From positions 2,418,001 through 2,482,000 of the forward strand of contig NZ_CP062803.1 in NCBI RefSeq assembly GCF_008801925.2: a stretch of DNA of 64,000 bases, read 5' to 3'. Of the stretch, positions 1-7,942 are shown one piece after another (the stretch's first letter is position 1; every line of letters begins with the position of its first letter). The stretch comes from Cupriavidus basilensis. Its GTDB lineage: Bacteria > Pseudomonadota > Gammaproteobacteria > Burkholderiales > Burkholderiaceae. The position numbers and the translations under genes were made by a program. The notes beneath the pieces were generated by a model, which searched no databases, was not told the origin of the DNA, and saw only the letters and a list, made by a program, of their open reading frames with translations.

Positions 1-1
1 G

Positions 2-73
2 CGCGCCCTCATCGATGAGCTGATCAGCGTGGCGCAAGCTGCCGGCGGGAGCCCGGCAAAGCTGATCGGCTAA
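2..73 (+). CDS. C-terminal end of an unidentified protein (partial)
   Basis: An open frame runs in from the left edge and ends at a TAA at 71-73. Only 23 residues are visible (tail ...SPAKLIG), too few to assign a family. It converges on the aldehyde dehydrogenase gene on the other strand. Partial by truncation at the window edge, not evidently broken. Confidence 0.4.
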   Translation, partial: RALIDELISVAQAAGGSPAKLIG

Positions 74-115
74 GCACCTGGACGTCCCACTGATCGCTCC
101 CACCAATCAGGCGCG

Positions 116-1585
116 CTACCGCATGGCAAACGGATTGCCCGAGTCCGCGCCGGTATTGATCCAGACGCTCTTGGTCTGGAGATACGCCCGGATCGCGTCG
201 ATGCCGTTCTCCCGCCCCAGGCCGGAATCCTTGTAACCGCCGAACGGCGACATGACGCTGACCGCCCGATAGGTATTCACCCACACGGTGCCGGCCTGTA
301 TCTTCTCGGCCATGCGGAATGCCCGGCCGATATCGCTGGTCCACACGCCCGCCCCAAGGCCATAGCAGCTATCGTTGGCGATCGCTATCGCCTCGCTTTC
401 ATCCTTGAACTTCAGGATGGAGAGCACCGGGCCAAAGACTTCCTCGCGCGCGATGCGCATTTGCGGCGTCACCCCGCAGAAGATGGTCGGCTCGACAAAC
501 CACCCTTGCCCGCACGACGCAGGCTGCCCGCCCAGCACAAGGCGGGCGCCCTCGTCCCTGGCAATCCGGATGTAGGAAAGCACCTTGTCGTACTGCGCCG
601 GCGTGGTGATGGGCCCGACCTGCGTCGAGGCATTCATGGGGTTGCCAAGCTTTGCCGTCCTGGCGAGTGCCACCAGCTTGTCGACGAAGGCATCGTGGAT
701 GTCTTGCTGCAGCAGCAGGCGAGAACCGGCAATGCAGGTTTGTCCGCTGGCCGCGAAGATCCCCGAGACAGCGCCGTTGACGGCATCGTCCAGATTGGCG
801 TCGTTGAACACGATGTTGGGCGACTTGCCGCCAAGCTCCAGGCTGACATGCTTGAACTGCGCCGCGCACTGCTGGTTGATGACGCGGCCGGTGGCATCGG
901 ACCCCGTGAACGTGACCTTTCTGACCAGCGGATGCGTGACGAGCGGCGCCCCGACCTCCGCGCCGAAACCCGTCACGACGTTGAAGACGCCGGGCGGAAA
1001 GCCTGCCTCCTGAAACAGGAGCGCCAGTTCCAGCGCGGAAACCGAGGTGAACTCCGACGGCTTGACCACCACCGTGCACCCGGAGGCCAGCGCCGGCGCG
1101 ATCTTCCACGCCAGCAGCATCAGCGGCGAATTCCAGGGCGTGATGGCGGCCACCACGCCCAGGGGCTCGCTGCGCGTGTAGTTGAAGTAGCCCTTCTTGT
1201 CGAGCGGGATGACCGTGCCCTCGATCTTGTCGGCCAGGCCGCCAAAGTAGTAGAACCACTGCGGCAGGTACCTTACCTGCCCGCTCATCTCGGCGAGCAG
1301 CTTGCCGTTGTCCTGCACTTCGAACTCAGCCAGGCGCTCCGCGTCCCTGGCGATCAGGTCGCCGAGCTTGCGCAGCAACGCGCCACGCTGGGTGGCTGTC
1401 AGCGCCGCCCAGGGGCCCGCGCGGAACGCACGATCGGCTGCGCCGGCCGCGCGGTCCACATCGGCCGCCGTGCCGCGGGCTACCTCTGCCCAGGCCTTGC
1501 CAGTGAAAGGATTCTGGGTTTCGAACCAGCGACCGTCGCTTGCATTCACGAAGGTCCCGTCGATGAACATTTGATATTGCTTCAT
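116..1585 (-). CDS. NAD(P)+-dependent aldehyde dehydrogenase
   Basis: 489-residue ALDH-superfamily enzyme, the usual length, oxidising an aldehyde to a carboxylate in the cytoplasm. Visible motifs are the cofactor-site FTGSDATGR, the general-base glutamate in VSLELGGKSPNIVF, the nucleophilic cysteine in GQTCIAGSR and the C-terminal PFGGYKDSGLGRE. The frame is open 23 codons further upstream, but the family N-terminus begins at MKQYQMFIDG, so ATG 1585 was chosen. It lies just downstream of the two halves of a thiamine-diphosphate decarboxylase on the same strand, 84 bases away, so it probably oxidises the aldehyde that decarboxylase releases. The real substrate cannot be read from sequence. 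Family sure, substrate open. Confidence 0.93.
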   Translation of the reverse strand: MKQYQMFIDGTFVNASDGRWFETQNPFTGKAWAEVARGTAADVDRAAGAADRAFRAGPWAALTATQRGALLRKLGDLIARDAERLAEFEVQDNGKLLAEMSGQVRYLPQWFYYFGGLADKIEGTVIPLDKKGYFNYTRSEPLGVVAAITPWNSPLMLLAWKIAPALASGCTVVVKPSEFTSVSALELALLFQEAGFPPGVFNVVTGFGAEVGAPLVTHPLVRKVTFTGSDATGRVINQQCAAQFKHVSLELGGKSPNIVFNDANLDDAVNGAVSGIFAASGQTCIAGSRLLLQQDIHDAFVDKLVALARTAKLGNPMNASTQVGPITTPAQYDKVLSYIRIARDEGARLVLGGQPASCGQGWFVEPTIFCGVTPQMRIAREEVFGPVLSILKFKDESEAIAIANDSCYGLGAGVWTSDIGRAFRMAEKIQAGTVWVNTYRAVSVMSPFGGYKDSGLGRENGIDAIRAYLQTKSVWINTGADSGNPFAMR

Positions 1586-1669
1586 GGCGCGATGCTGTCC
1601 GGTCAGATTGAAAGTGCAGGATGGATTCGCAGGATGCGAGGCACAGGATGGCAAGCTGCGGCAGGACGG

Positions 1670-2266
1670 CTAGAACGGCGCGAAACCCAGATGCTGGCGG
1701 AACCGGTTCTTGACGAACACGCCATCGCGCGGCGGCAAGGCGCGCTGGTGCTCTTCGGCGGCGATGCGCACCTGCGCCACGGTCATGCCGTCGGCGTTCC
1801 TGATCGCCTGCACCAGCGCCTGCACTTCGTCCATGTCAAAGATCTCCAGCGTGGACGGCACGCCGCACGCCTTGGCCACCTTTGCCAGGTTGGTGCCCAG
1901 GCTGGTGTGGCTTTGCTGCATGCCGGTCTCGCCAAAGTGGCCGTTGTCCAGGATCACCACCGCGAGGTTGCTCGGGTTCTGCGCCGCGGCAGTCGCCAGG
2001 CTGCCGATGCCCATCAACTGCTCGCCATCGCCGGTGATGGCGATCACCTGCTTTTGCGGTTGTGCCAGGGCCAGCCCCAGCGCCACCGACGTTGAGCCGC
2101 CCATGGCGCCCCACAGGTAGAAATTGCCCGGGCGGTCGCCGGCGGCAAAGACGTCGTACGAGGGCGAGCCGAGACCGGTCACGACCAGCGCATCGGGAAA
2201 CTGCTTGAGCAGGGCGGCAACGAAATCGCGGCGGTCGATCGCCGGCTTGGAGGTCAAGGTAGTCAT
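1670..2266 (-). CDS. Thiamine-diphosphate-dependent decarboxylase, C-terminal (cofactor-binding) subunit
   Basis: 198 residues matching the C-terminal domain of ThDP enzymes such as sulfopyruvate decarboxylase ComE and phosphonopyruvate decarboxylase. The ThDP/Mg motif is clear: GDGEQLMGIG followed about 25 residues later by ILDNGHFGETG. The N-terminal half of a full-length enzyme is missing because it is encoded by the next gene upstream (2271-2810), only 4 bases away, so the two form a split enzyme as in ComD/ComE. Expected chemistry is non-oxidative decarboxylation of a 2-oxoacid to an aldehyde, which the adjacent ALDH could oxidise. Substrate may be a sulfonated, phosphonated or plain 2-oxoacid; the sequence does not decide. 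Confidence 0.88.
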   Translation of the reverse strand: MTTLTSKPAIDRRDFVAALLKQFPDALVVTGLGSPSYDVFAAGDRPGNFYLWGAMGGSTSVALGLALAQPQKQVIAITGDGEQLMGIGSLATAAAQNPSNLAVVILDNGHFGETGMQQSHTSLGTNLAKVAKACGVPSTLEIFDMDEVQALVQAIRNADGMTVAQVRIAAEEHQRALPPRDGVFVKNRFRQHLGFAPF

Positions 2267-2270
2267 AGGT

Positions 2271-2810
2271 TCAGCGCACCCATTTTTTGCGGCCGATAAG
2301 GCTTTGAGAGAGAAGAATCGCCACGCGTTGCCCGGCGTCGAAGGCGCTAGCCAGGCCCGCGTCGACCAGTTCGGCTGCGTCTTGCGGCGAGTCCACGCGG
2401 TACACCGTGATGCCCATCAGCTTGAGCGCCGCCTCGGTTGCCAGGCCCATCGGCCCCTGCCAGGGATTGAACTCGGCGTACTCGCCACGCATGGTCACGA
2501 TGGTGAAAAACGGGAAACGGCAGCTTTCCAGCAGCGAGAACATGTTCACGCAGTTGCCCACGCCGCTGCTCTGCATGAGCAGGACCGCGCGCTCACCGCC
2601 CAGCCACGCGCCGCTGACAACGCCGACGCCCTCCTCCTCGGTGGTGAGGACAATGTCGCGGATCGCCGGGTCGGCCTTGGCCCGCTTGATAACGTGCGAG
2701 TGCCCTGCATCCGGCACATAGGCAATTTGCCGGACTCCGGCTTGCTTGATGGCTTGGAAGATGTCCTCTTGCCAGGCAAGAGGCTCAGGATTTGGATTTG
2801 GATTTGTCAT
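2271..2810 (-). CDS. Thiamine-diphosphate-dependent decarboxylase, N-terminal (pyrimidine-binding) subunit
   Basis: 179 residues corresponding to the ThDP N-terminal (Pyr) domain, ComD-like. The catalytic glutamate that activates the cofactor is in TTEEEGVGVVSGAW, followed by LLMQSSGVGNCVNM and FTIVTMRGEYAEFNPWQG, as in sulfopyruvate/phosphonopyruvate decarboxylases. First gene of a probable three-gene operon with the C-terminal subunit and the ALDH. The divergent LysR gene at 2964 and the inverted repeats between them suggest that regulator controls it. N-terminal residues are a low-complexity NPNPNPEP stretch. Confidence 0.87.
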   Translation of the reverse strand: MTNPNPNPEPLAWQEDIFQAIKQAGVRQIAYVPDAGHSHVIKRAKADPAIRDIVLTTEEEGVGVVSGAWLGGERAVLLMQSSGVGNCVNMFSLLESCRFPFFTIVTMRGEYAEFNPWQGPMGLATEAALKLMGITVYRVDSPQDAAELVDAGLASAFDAGQRVAILLSQSLIGRKKWVR

Positions 2811-2856
2811 GGGAAGTGATCCAGGTAGGGAACAACGCTGTTATCATAAAATTGAA

Positions 2857-2891
2857 TGGAATCTCATATGAAATAGAATAATTTGATTCCA
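2857..2891. promoter_or_regulatory. Inverted repeats in divergent promoter, likely LysR operator
   Basis: An exact 7-base inverted repeat, TGGAATC (2857-2863) and GATTCCA (2885-2891), brackets a near-palindrome ATCTCATATGAAAT at 2861-2874 (12 of 14 positions symmetric). It lies in an AT-rich stretch between the divergent decarboxylase (start 2810) and LysR (start 2964) genes, the expected place for a LysR-type site. Binding is inferred. Confidence 0.45.
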
Positions 2892-2963
2892 CCATCAGTA
2901 ATTTGGATAGCCGGCCAACCACCAGAATCACAGCAACACTTAGGAACACTTAGGAACACGCCA

Positions 2964-3893
2964 ATGGACATCAAGCAGCTTCGTGCCCTCCTGGCCATCG
3001 CCGAGACCGGCAGCGCCACCAAGGCCGCCGAGCTGCTTCGCATCGTGCAGCCGGCCGTTTCCCGGCATGTGCGGCTGCTTGAGGAGGAGTTCGGCGTGGA
3101 GCTGTTCGAGCGCGAACGGCACGGCATGGTCCTCACCGACGCGGGCCGGACGCTGGTTGAGTACGGGCGCCGCGCGCTGCGCGAGCTCGACCGGGCCAAG
3201 GCGGAGATCCAGCCGGTAGCCGGGGCGATCTCTGGCATGGCCGCCGTCGGCCTGCTGCCCAGCACCTGCGAGCTGCTGGCCGCGGAGCTGGTCGCAACCG
3301 TCAGAGGCACGCACCCGCAACTGGTCGTGCGGCTCAACGTGGGTTACGCGGGCAACCTCCTGCAATGGCTGGAGGCGGGCGACGTCGAGATCGCGCTGCT
3401 GTACGACATCAAGGCATCTCCCGGCTTGCAGGTCGAGGCGCTGCTCGACGAGCAGCTCTGCCTGATTGGCGCCCCCGGCACCGTGCCCGCGGGCGCCGCG
3501 CATACCATCGAGAGCCTGCGGGACCTGCCGCTGGTGCTGCCCAATGCGCCGCACGGGCTGCGCACGGTAGTCGAGCATGCGTGCGCGGTGGCGGGGGTGA
3601 CGCTCACGATCGCCGTCGAGACCAACTCCCTGAGCGTGCAGAAATCCCTGGTGGCCAAGGGCTTTGGCTATACGGTCCTGCCCAGCTCCGCCGTCTCCGA
3701 AGAGCTGGAAAAAGGGACGCTGGCCGCGGCGCCGATCACCTCGCCCAACCTTTCCCGGCGTATCGTGCTGGCGCATCCGGCCACGCGCCGGATGTCGCCT
3801 GCCGCCAGCTTCGCCTCGGCGGAACTGGTCACGCTGATCAAGCGCCTGGTGCTGGATGGCGCCTGGCCGGGCGCCACCTGGATTGGCGCATAG
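2964..3893 (+). CDS. LysR-family transcriptional regulator
   Basis: 309 residues: N-terminal winged helix-turn-helix (MDIKQLRALLAIAETGSATK, AVSRHVRLLEEEFGVELFER) and a periplasmic-binding-protein-like effector domain from about residue 90. The open frame begins at 2883, but homology starts at ATG 2964. Just before it is a direct repeat, CACTTAGGAA twice in tandem (about 2939-2958), whose AGGA may serve as ribosome binding site. Divergent from the decarboxylase/ALDH operon and followed by two convergent Bug receptors; it probably senses the substrate or product of that operon. Effector unknown. Confidence 0.92.
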   Translation: MDIKQLRALLAIAETGSATKAAELLRIVQPAVSRHVRLLEEEFGVELFERERHGMVLTDAGRTLVEYGRRALRELDRAKAEIQPVAGAISGMAAVGLLPSTCELLAAELVATVRGTHPQLVVRLNVGYAGNLLQWLEAGDVEIALLYDIKASPGLQVEALLDEQLCLIGAPGTVPAGAAHTIESLRDLPLVLPNAPHGLRTVVEHACAVAGVTLTIAVETNSLSVQKSLVAKGFGYTVLPSSAVSEELEKGTLAAAPITSPNLSRRIVLAHPATRRMSPAASFASAELVTLIKRLVLDGAWPGATWIGA

Positions 3894-3909
3894 CCTGCCG
3901 GGCCCGCAT

Positions 3910-4872
3910 TCAGTCCGCCTGGATGTTGCCCGCCTTGATCACCTCCGCCCAGCGGCGTGTCTCCGCCTGCACGAACCTGGCGGCTTTATCCGGGCTGGAA
4001 TCCACCACGGGCTCCACGCCGATCTTCTCCATCCGCTCCCGCACTTCCGGGTCCTTGACGGCCTGCTGCAAGGCCACGCTCAGCTTTTCGATCGCAGGCG
4101 CGGGCGTGCCCCGCGGCACCATCACCATGTTCCAGATCGATGTCTCGTAGCCGGGAAAGCCCGCTTCCTTCATCGTCGGAACATTCGGCAGCACGCTGGA
4201 ACGCGTACCGGTGGTGACCGCGAGCGCCTTCAGGCGCCCGGCCTTGATCATGGGCGCGGAGGTGGATACGGCATCGGTAATGAACTGCAGGTCGCCGGAC
4301 ATCACGGACTGGATCGCCTGGCTGGCACCCCGGTAAGGCGCGTGGACGACGTCCAGGTGCTCCTGGTACTTCAGCAGCTCCACGGCCATATGCAACGCGC
4401 TGCCCTTGCCGGCGGAGCCGTAGCTGTACTTGCCGGGGTTCTTCCTGATATCGTCGACCAGCTCCTTTGCCGTGCTGGCTTTCACCGATGGGTTCACCGA
4501 GAGCACCATCGGCACGGCGGCCACGATGGACACGGGCACGACCGCGCCGCTGTCATAGGGAAGCGTCTTGTATAGCGACGCATTGATGGCGTGCGAGCTG
4601 GTGCCGAACAGCAGCGTGTAGCCGTCGGCCTTGCTCTTGGCAACGGCGTCGGTGGCAATGCTGCCGCCCGCGCCTGCCCGGTTCTCGACCACGATCGGCT
4701 GGCCCAGCAGCATGCCAACCTTGTTGGCGACAATACGCGCCACCATGTCCGTGCTGCCGCCCGCGGCAAAGCCAACCACCATGCGGATGGGATGGTCGGG
4801 GTATGCCGGCTGGGCGTGCGCGCCAACACAGACGAACGCACCCACCCCGACTTGCACAATCAAGCGTTTCAT
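3910..4872 (-). CDS. Bug/TctC-family periplasmic solute receptor
   Basis: 320 residues with a signal peptide (MKRLIVQVGVGAFVCVGAHA, cleavage near QPAYP). Family hallmarks: YPDHPIRMVVGFAAGGSTD, the QPIVVENRAGAGGSIATDAV carboxylate-binding region and GYTLLFGTSSHAIN. Bug proteins bind organic acids, often for tripartite tricarboxylate transporters, but no TctA/TctB membrane subunit is encoded nearby, so this is an orphan receptor as is common in Cupriavidus and Bordetella. Separate from the second receptor upstream by 233 bases. Ligand may be a carboxylate handled by the neighbouring decarboxylase/ALDH genes; inference only. Confidence 0.92.
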   Translation of the reverse strand: MKRLIVQVGVGAFVCVGAHAQPAYPDHPIRMVVGFAAGGSTDMVARIVANKVGMLLGQPIVVENRAGAGGSIATDAVAKSKADGYTLLFGTSSHAINASLYKTLPYDSGAVVPVSIVAAVPMVLSVNPSVKASTAKELVDDIRKNPGKYSYGSAGKGSALHMAVELLKYQEHLDVVHAPYRGASQAIQSVMSGDLQFITDAVSTSAPMIKAGRLKALAVTTGTRSSVLPNVPTMKEAGFPGYETSIWNMVMVPRGTPAPAIEKLSVALQQAVKDPEVRERMEKIGVEPVVDSSPDKAARFVQAETRRWAEVIKAGNIQAD

Positions 4873-5105
4873 GTCTCTTCCAGATTGTTATGGTGCGGGC
4901 CAGGGGAAAATCGCCAAACCCGTGGAGACGATGGTAGCCAGCGGGTGAGTGAATGGTGAAATAGAAAATGACGCTGCTGCCATCAGCGAACGACATGCCT
5001 GCCGCGCGCGCCCAGGCGGTGCCGAACGCAAAAAACGCCGCGCTGCGGTTGCAGGGCGGCGTGCTTGCCATGGCGGCGGGCCATGGCCCGCTGTCGTCTT
5101 CAACG

Positions 5106-6113
5106 TTAGTCCGTTTCCACCTTCATCGTTCTCAGCAGCGGTTGCCATTTGTCGCTTTCCGTCTTGAGCCAGCCATGCAGCCCTTCCGGCGTCTGCTTGT
5201 CGACGGGCACGATCTCGGCGCCAAGGTCATCGAGGCGCTTCGCTACCATGGGGTCCTGCAAGCCCTTCTGCAGTGCCTTGGTCAGGCGCGCGGTGACGGC
5301 CGGCGGCGTGCCCCTGGGCGCGTAGACCCCATGCCAGACTTTCATCTCGAAGCCCTTCATGCCACCCTCTTGCAACGTCGGGGCATTGGGCAGCGCCTTG
5401 ATGCGCTTGGGCGTGGTCACGCCGTAGAACCTGAGCCGGTTGGCGTTGATATGCGGCAGCGTCGAGGTGGTCTGGTCGCACAACAGGTCGACCTGCCCGC
5501 CGAGCAGCGCCGTGAGCGCCGGCCCGGTGCCCTGGTAAGGAATCGCGTTCAGCTTCACATGCACCGCCTCCTCGAACAACAGCCCGCACAGCTGGGATAC
5601 CGCCCCCAGGCCGGCGTTGGCCAGGGAGACCTTGTCCTTGTTCTGGGCGACGTACTTCACCAGGTCTTGCGTGGTGGCCGGGGGCAGGTCCTTGCGCCCG
5701 AGCAGCGTCATCGGGACATCCGCGACTTGCCCGATGTACTCGAAGTCCTTGAGCGGGCTGTACGACAGCTTCTTGTACAGCGCGGGCGCCGTCGCCATCC
5801 CGTTGTGGTGGATCAGGATCGTGTAGCCGTCCGGCCGGGCCCGTGCGACATAGGCCGCCGCGACCGTGCCGCCGGCACCGAGGCGGTTCTCCACGATCAC
5901 GCTTTGCCCGAGATCCCTGGACATCGCCTGCGCGAGTGCCCGCGCCACGACATCCGTCGGGCCGCCCGCCGAAAAGGGAACCACCAGCGTGACCGGCTTG
6001 GATGGGAACGCTTCCACGGCCATCGCGCCCGAGGCAAGCCCCGCCGCAATCGGTCCAAGAACCATCCACTTCAAGCCAGTGCCTACGTGCTTCATCGCGG
6101 TCATGCCAATCAT
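5106..6113 (-). CDS. Bug/TctC-family periplasmic solute receptor
   Basis: 335 residues, second Bug receptor in tandem. The N-terminus has several possible starts (MIGM, MTAM, MKHV); the signal peptide core GLKWMVLGPIAAGLASGAMA holds for all, so the start is uncertain by six codons. Conserved FPSKPVTLVVPFSAGGPTD and QSVIVENRLGAGGTVAAAYV mark the family. It differs substantially from the neighbour at 3910, so the pair are paralogues and not a recent duplication. No cognate membrane component in the window. Confidence 0.9.
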   Translation of the reverse strand: MIGMTAMKHVGTGLKWMVLGPIAAGLASGAMAVEAFPSKPVTLVVPFSAGGPTDVVARALAQAMSRDLGQSVIVENRLGAGGTVAAAYVARARPDGYTILIHHNGMATAPALYKKLSYSPLKDFEYIGQVADVPMTLLGRKDLPPATTQDLVKYVAQNKDKVSLANAGLGAVSQLCGLLFEEAVHVKLNAIPYQGTGPALTALLGGQVDLLCDQTTSTLPHINANRLRFYGVTTPKRIKALPNAPTLQEGGMKGFEMKVWHGVYAPRGTPPAVTARLTKALQKGLQDPMVAKRLDDLGAEIVPVDKQTPEGLHGWLKTESDKWQPLLRTMKVETD

Positions 6114-6280
6114 CGTTGTCTCCGAAACCAGGCCGGCAAGCTGGGGCGCTTGCCTGTTATAGGGTGCTGGCCGAAGATTGCCGGATAAGCCGGCGCGAGA
6201 GAATCACGATGATCTGAACGGGCCATACGCCGTGGCCGAACGCGGGCCCGCCGCCCGCTATACTCTAGCCCCCCCAAAAG

Positions 6281-6301
6281 CCTCAAGCCTCAAGCCTCAA
6301 G
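6281..6301 (+). repeat. Three tandem 7-base repeats (CCTCAAG) in yjdM leader
   Basis: CCTCAAG occurs three times head to tail, ending 15 bases before the yjdM ATG. A possible -10 box, TATACT, is at 6259-6264, which would place the repeat inside the 5' leader. Effect unknown; copy-number change would alter spacing only. Confidence 0.7.
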
Positions 6302-6316
6302 TAACCGGAAGCCGTC

Positions 6317-6658
6317 ATGCCCACTATCCCCGCCTGCCCCCAATGCGCCCTGGAGAACACCTACCCTGACGGCGACAACTTTGTCTGCGCCGACTGCGGC
6401 CACGAATGGGCCATGGTGGCCGCCGCGCAGGACGATGACAACGTCCAGGCCGTGGTGAAAGATGCCAACGGCGCCGTGTTGAACGACGGCGACGCCGTGG
6501 TGCTGATCAAGGACCTGAAGGTCAAGGGCTCGTCCATCACGCTGAAGATGGGCACCAAGGTCAAGAGCATCCGGCTGGTGGGCGGCGACCACGAGGTCGA
6601 TTGCAAGATGGACGCCGGCAGCTTCATGCTCAAGGCCTGCTACCTGCGCAAGGCCTGA
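6317..6658 (+). CDS. yjdM: YjdM/PhnA-family zinc-ribbon protein
   Basis: 113 residues. N-terminal zinc ribbon with paired CPQC and CADC knuckles (residues about 6-30), then the conserved PhnA_YjdM core VVKDANGAVLNDGDAVVLIK and LKVKGSSITLKMGTKVKSIR. Length matches the E. coli protein (about 111). Despite the old name alkylphosphonate utilisation protein, the family has no demonstrated phosphonate chemistry. Stands alone between convergent or divergent neighbours. Confidence 0.93.
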   Translation: MPTIPACPQCALENTYPDGDNFVCADCGHEWAMVAAAQDDDNVQAVVKDANGAVLNDGDAVVLIKDLKVKGSSITLKMGTKVKSIRLVGGDHEVDCKMDAGSFMLKACYLRKA

Positions 6659-6704
6659 GCCTGCTTGACACGCCGCACGCTGTTGGTTGCGGCCCCGGTG
6701 CCGG

Positions 6705-7475
6705 TCAGCGCGTGGCCACGATGAAGAACCGCGGGAACGGCAGCAGCACCGTGCCATCCGCCATCGGCGGATAGGCGCGCGCCACTTGCGCGGTGTAGCG
6801 CTCCAGGTAAGCCGCGCGCTCGGCTTCATCCAGCGGGTCCAGGAAGGGGCGCAGTCCGGTGCCCTTGAACCACTCGACAATCGCCGCGGGGCCGCCGGCC
6901 AGCGCGTGGTAGTAGGTGGTGTGCCAGACATCGACCGCTGCGCAATGCGCGCGTAGCAGTTCGTAGTACCAGCCAGGCCCTTGCAGCCCGGTACGCGCCT
7001 GCGAAGCGGCGGCCAGCTTGCCGGCCCACGGGCCGTCGGCGGCGACTTCGCGCATGAGGCGGTGTGCGGGCGTGTCCAGCGTGTCGGGCACCTGGATGGC
7101 GAGGCTGCCGCCGGGCGCCAGCTTGGCGGCAAGCGCAGGCAGCAGGCGGCCGTGGTCGGGCAGCCATTGCAGCACGGCATTGGCGAGGATCACGTCGTAA
7201 GGGCCCGGGTCGTACCAGGTTTCGATGCGGCTCACCTCGAACTTCAACGCCGGCAGCCGCTTGCGCGCGGCTTCGACCATGTCGGCCGAGCTGTCCAGCC
7301 CCGTCACGCTCGCGCCGGGAAAGCAGGCGGCCAGCACTTCGGTCGAATTGCCCGGGCCGCAGCCGATGTCTACCGCGACACGCGGCTCGCGCCCCGGCAC
7401 CGCGGCCAGCAGGTCGCGCACCGGGCGGGTACGCTCGTTCTCGAATTTCACGTATTGCTTGGCTGACCAAGTCAT
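6705..7475 (-). CDS. tam: Trans-aconitate 2-methyltransferase
   Basis: 256 residues matching Tam in length and sequence: MTWSAKQYVKFENERTRPVR at the start, the SAM-binding VDIGCGPGNSTEVL, then LANAVLQWLPDH. Tam methyl-esterifies trans-aconitate, a spontaneous by-product that inhibits aconitase, in the cytoplasm. ATG 7475 has a strong Shine-Dalgarno, AAAGGAG, 7 bases upstream. The frame is nevertheless open through the preceding ORF (7476-7838) with no stop between, so a longer fused protein is also possible. Confidence 0.9.
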   Translation of the reverse strand: MTWSAKQYVKFENERTRPVRDLLAAVPGREPRVAVDIGCGPGNSTEVLAACFPGASVTGLDSSADMVEAARKRLPALKFEVSRIETWYDPGPYDVILANAVLQWLPDHGRLLPALAAKLAPGGSLAIQVPDTLDTPAHRLMREVAADGPWAGKLAAASQARTGLQGPGWYYELLRAHCAAVDVWHTTYYHALAGGPAAIVEWFKGTGLRPFLDPLDEAERAAYLERYTAQVARAYPPMADGTVLLPFPRFFIVATR

Positions 7476-7838
7476 TGCTGCTCCTTTGCGGGTTCGCTTC
7501 TCGTGCTTTGGAAGTTCTGGCTTGTTCGGATGCTTCGGCATCGCGGGCTGCCTCGCCTGCTGCAACGCGGCCCTGCCCTTGGCGGTCAGCGTGACGATGG
7601 CCTGCGCGCGCGGCACACCGGGCCGGGACGCCATGTCCACCAGGCCGGCCGTTGTCGCATCCTCCCACGCGGACAGCCGTGGGCAGGACGTGCGCCATGC
7701 CTCCATGGTGTCGGCGAAGGTGCGCGGCATGGCGTCCAGCCACGCCAGGAACGCAAGCAGGTTGCCAGGGTGCGACGACGCAGGAAGATTGGCGTCCTTG
7801 TCGTAGTCGTTGTCCTTGCCCAGATCCTGTTCTTGCAT
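7476..7838 (-). CDS. Conserved hypothetical ORF, continuous in frame with tam
   Basis: 121 codons from ATG 7838 (GGAG about 10 bases upstream) that run without a stop into tam. It resembles a family of small Burkholderiales proteins recalled as separate genes with a core like NLLAFLAWLDAMPRTFADTM ... CPRLSAWEDA and ending VTLTAKGRAALQQ, a winged-helix-like pattern. The linker before tam is basic and proline-rich (MPKHPNKPELPKHEKRTRKG). Either the ancestral stop was lost and a fusion is made, or both the fused and short Tam are made from two starts. Function unknown. Confidence 0.6.
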
Positions 7839-7942
7839 GGCCGTGCTCCGTGGATGTCCGATGCATGCCGTCAGGATAGAGCCGAACTGCTATGATTTCC
7901 AATGCATATTTAGCACGATTTCAATACCTTGGGAGTATGGCA

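Noticed and set aside
461..2095. Long plus-strand frame antisense to the ALDH and decarboxylase genes
   Set aside because: No family similarity and a low-complexity Arg/Gly/His composition. High GC and codon bias leave antisense frames open.
2938..2958. Direct repeat CACTTAGGAA before the first LysR gene as a mobile-element target duplication
   Set aside because: The copies are adjacent with nothing between them; more likely slippage in the leader.
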